DNA of 7,308 bases. Origin: Bacteroidota bacterium (lineage in GTDB: Bacteria; Bacteroidota; Bacteroidia; Flavobacteriales; Flavobacteriaceae). Every line of letters begins with the position of its first letter. Within the stretch, counting starts at the first letter, position 1. Below the pieces are notes generated by a model. It was not told the origin of the DNA, did no database searches, and saw only the letters and a list, made by a program, of their open reading frames with translations. The position numbers and the translations under genes were made by a program. The stretch covers positions 1 to 7,308 of the forward strand of contig JAJYSO010000082.1 of the NCBI GenBank assembly GCA_021793535.1, read 5' to 3'. This document shows, piece after piece, positions 5,902 to 7,308 of this stretch.

Positions 5902-5933
5902 ACGCAAGTTGCATGCAGCGTTATTTTTCTGGC

Positions 5934-7130
5934 TTATCTTCTTCTTGTCGCTCCAGAAGATCTTTGGTTATTCTGCTTTACCGGAGTGGCTGAGCGCACA
6001 CTGGATGACCTTGTGCTTCGAGTCGCTCTGCTCGGAGTTGTTGCCCTTTTGGGTGCCGCCTGAGGTCTTTTGTTGACAGCCGGCCTTGGCGTCTGTTTTC
6101 GGGTTGTGCTCCGTGTAGCAGGAGTTTTTGGCGTACTTTGTCGTCGCGTAGAACGGGTGGCAGCAGGCTTCTTTGTGCCCGTTTGCTGAGCAGGGGAAGT
6201 CGCTGGTTGTTTCCGCGTAGTTTGCGCAGACGTACTACGTGTCGTATTGGTCCGTACCGCATTATTGTTTGTTGCCGGATTTCGAGCGGCACTGTTTATG
6301 GTTCGTCTTCCAGGAGTAGCAGCAGCGTTGCGGTTTGTGCTGCTTCTGGTCGTGCTGTTTACCGATCGCCTATCCGAGTCTGGTCGATAAACGGCAATGG
6401 TATTACCTTTTACTCTAGATTGAGTTGCGCTTCGGACATTGGTGTTTTGAACTTCATATGTTCTAACTGTAGCTCCCGTTCGACGGCGCACATCAGTACT
6501 GCTGGGTCCAGAAATATAGGTGACACTATTATCTACATATGTATTGTTGATAATGGTAGTGTTGCGGACCAACGCTGGGGTTCTGTTGCCCACATGATAG
6601 CGATAGACGTTGGAGGCATACAGGTTTCTATACGGTACAAAGGTCCAATAATTTGAAGGGATTTGATAGCTTGGGCCAAAAGAGACATTTATAGAAACGC
6701 CAGGACCCATGGGTGCCCATCCATAATACCCACCTCCTTCTCTCCAAGATACCCAAGCGGGACCCCATTCATAACCTGGCACCCACACCCATCCAAAGCG
6801 GTTGTGATGGGTCCATCTTCCATAATGAAAAGGAGCCCAACCCCAATCGTAATTGGAGACCCACATGTTTCCATAGTTGGTGTGTGTCCAATACCCATTT
6901 GAGTAATAGGGTCTAAAATTAGCATCTACTTGAGGGGCCCATACAAAACCGAATTCTGCATCGTTAATCCAATTTCCGTAAGGGGCTAGGTTCTCATAGA
7001 AAACCTCGAAACTGATATTTGCTCTGATATTTGCCTTGGTCGTGTAGGAAGTTGAAATAAAGAATATCAAAAGGAGTCCAGTAATTAGTTTTATACTTCC
7101 GTTGTGTTTAAGCCTTTTCATAATGTGCAT
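5934..7130 (-). CDS. Secreted DUF6600 protein with Arg/Thr/Ser-rich low-complexity tail
   Basis: A 398-residue exported protein of unknown function. Residues 4-33 look like a signal peptide: basic MKRLKHN, then hydrophobic LITGLLLIFFIS, then a polar stretch ending TKA. Residues 42-145 are a DUF6600-type domain, rich in Trp, Tyr and Gly: FYENLAPYGNWI, then FGFVWAP, WVSNYDWGWAPFHYGRW, FGWVWVPGYEWGPAWVSWR and GYYGWAP. From about residue 180 to the end the protein is low-complexity, built of Thr, Ser, Arg, Asn, Ala and Pro. It is very basic, ends in RRR, and has a 15-residue near-duplication around 322-351. There is no cysteine. The tail suggests a disordered segment that contacts polyanions or cell-wall material, which is inference. 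ATGs at 7128-7130 and 7119-7121 are both possible; the second gives a more standard signal peptide. It has its own terminator. Confidence 0.87.
   Translation of the reverse strand: MHIMKRLKHNGSIKLITGLLLIFFISTSYTTKANIRANISFEVFYENLAPYGNWINDAEFGFVWAPQVDANFRPYYSNGYWTHTNYGNMWVSNYDWGWAPFHYGRWTHHNRFGWVWVPGYEWGPAWVSWREGGGYYGWAPMGPGVSINVSFGPSYQIPSNYWTFVPYRNLYASNVYRYHVGNRTPALVRNTTIINNTYVDNSVTYISGPSSTDVRRRTGATVRTYEVQNTNVRSATQSRVKGNTIAVYRPDSDRRSVNSTTRSSTNRNAAATPGRRTINSAARNPATNNNAVRTNTTRSTSAQTTRKQPATSPAQQTGTKKPAATRSTRRQSTPKTPATRSTTRKQTPRPAVNKRPQAAPKRATTPSRATRSTRSSSVRSATPVKQNNQRSSGATRRR
6078..6167 (-). repeat. Near-duplicate 15-codon repeat in the DUF6600 tail
   Basis: Residues 322-336 (PAATRSTRRQSTPKT) and 337-351 (PATRSTTRKQTPRPA) are two adjacent, diverged copies of one Pro-Ala-Thr-Arg-Ser-Thr unit. 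Shorter relatives such as ATRSTR recur near residues 369-374. This points to growth of the tail by tandem duplication. Confidence 0.55.
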
Positions 7131-7300
7131 TTTAGGGGTTAAACCTTTTTTCTTTTACGCTGTAGAGGATTTAACAGGAGGTATGGACCGACTGCCTATC
7201 TCTACAGAGTATCCACAAGGGGCTACCGCTGGTGTCCCAATGTACCTTATGAAATTCAAATTGCGTGCCATAAAATCACTCTTATATATAGGACTTTGAT
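7131..7300 (-). other. Unassigned region upstream of the DUF6600 gene
   Basis: No recognisable gene or TAnnTTTG box lies here. The minus strand is open from the contig end to a TAA at 7155-7157; its end reads GTPAVAPCGYSVEIGSRS then IPPVKSSTA. It could be the C-terminus of a truncated gene, or a 38-residue ORF from the ATG at 7269-7271, but I recognise no family. The region also has an 8-bp inverted repeat, CTGTAGAG (7160-7167) and CTCTACAG (7200-7207), enclosing a smaller AGGTA/TGCCT pairing (7179-7183, 7193-7197). A structured RNA leader is therefore another possibility. Confidence 0.35.
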
Positions 7301-7308
7301 AGATCGGA
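7301..7308. other. Probable sequencing-adapter remnant at the contig end
   Basis: The last eight bases, AGATCGGA, equal the first eight bases of the standard Illumina adapter read-through (AGATCGGAAGAGC). Together with CGATCT at the opposite end, in the correct opposite orientation, this suggests untrimmed adapter and not genomic sequence. Confidence 0.7.

Noticed and set aside
5978..6656. Long overlapping open frames on both strands in the DUF6600 tail region
   Set aside because: They are by-products of the Arg/Thr/Ser-rich low-complexity coding sequence and have no recognisable domain.
7176..7299. AGGAGG followed by ATG on the plus strand, opening a 38-residue frame
   Set aside because: The spacing to the ATG is one base, too short for a ribosome-binding site; the product resembles no family and Bacteroidota rarely rely on this signal.
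1..7308. CRISPR array, insertion sequence, toxin-antitoxin pair, defence cassette, tRNA or rRNA
   Set aside because: No spaced repeat array, transposase, terminal inverted repeats with target duplication, or RNA-gene signature was seen on either strand.

Overview
The window reads as one complete short contig from a member of the Bacteroidota. Three things point there. Five genes carry a perfect TAnnTTTG box, the -7 element of Bacteroidota promoters, 5 to 36 bases before the start codon. Shine-Dalgarno sequences are largely absent. The protein set (Bacteroidota-type SucC, a DUF1456 protein, a DUF6600 protein with a low-complexity tail, a stand-alone GlcD-like flavoenzyme) also fits. I cannot name a genus. 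Both ends look like leftover Illumina adapter: the first 6 bases match the inner end of one adapter strand and the last 8 match the start of the other. Bases 1-6 and 7301-7308 are therefore probably not genomic.

Layout, left to right. The N-terminal 101 codons of a Dcp-like M3 metallopeptidase (minus strand, cut by the contig end) are divergent from a TetR-family regulator (503-1144, plus). The regulator converges on a DoxX-family membrane protein (1282-1698, minus). Next is an Hsp20 small heat shock protein (1925-2365, minus) with its own terminator. It is divergent from a one-repeat DUF1456/YehS-like protein with a basic tail (2578-2937, plus). A strong bidirectional terminator separates that gene from sucC (3081-4274, minus). 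Upstream of sucC lie a GlcD/D-lactate dehydrogenase-like FAD enzyme (4419-5828, minus) and a secreted DUF6600 protein with an Arg/Thr/Ser-rich tail (5934-7130, minus). The last 170 bases hold no confident gene.

Most genes here look like single transcription units with their own promoter box and, in three places, a factor-independent terminator. There is no large operon. SucC (TCA cycle) and the FAD-linked 2-hydroxyacid oxidase are core metabolism, Hsp20 is stress-related, and the DUF6600 protein is an envelope protein of unknown role. I see no CRISPR array, transposon, toxin-antitoxin pair, phage gene, tRNA or rRNA.

The least expected signals are modest: a TTAAC-N3-GTTAA palindrome in the TetR promoter that recurs just after the same gene's stop codon, a TetR start codon so close to the -7 box that the mRNA may be leaderless, a 13-base direct repeat in the hsp20/DUF1456 spacer, and the adapter-like contig ends. 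I did not find a convincing undescribed multi-gene system.
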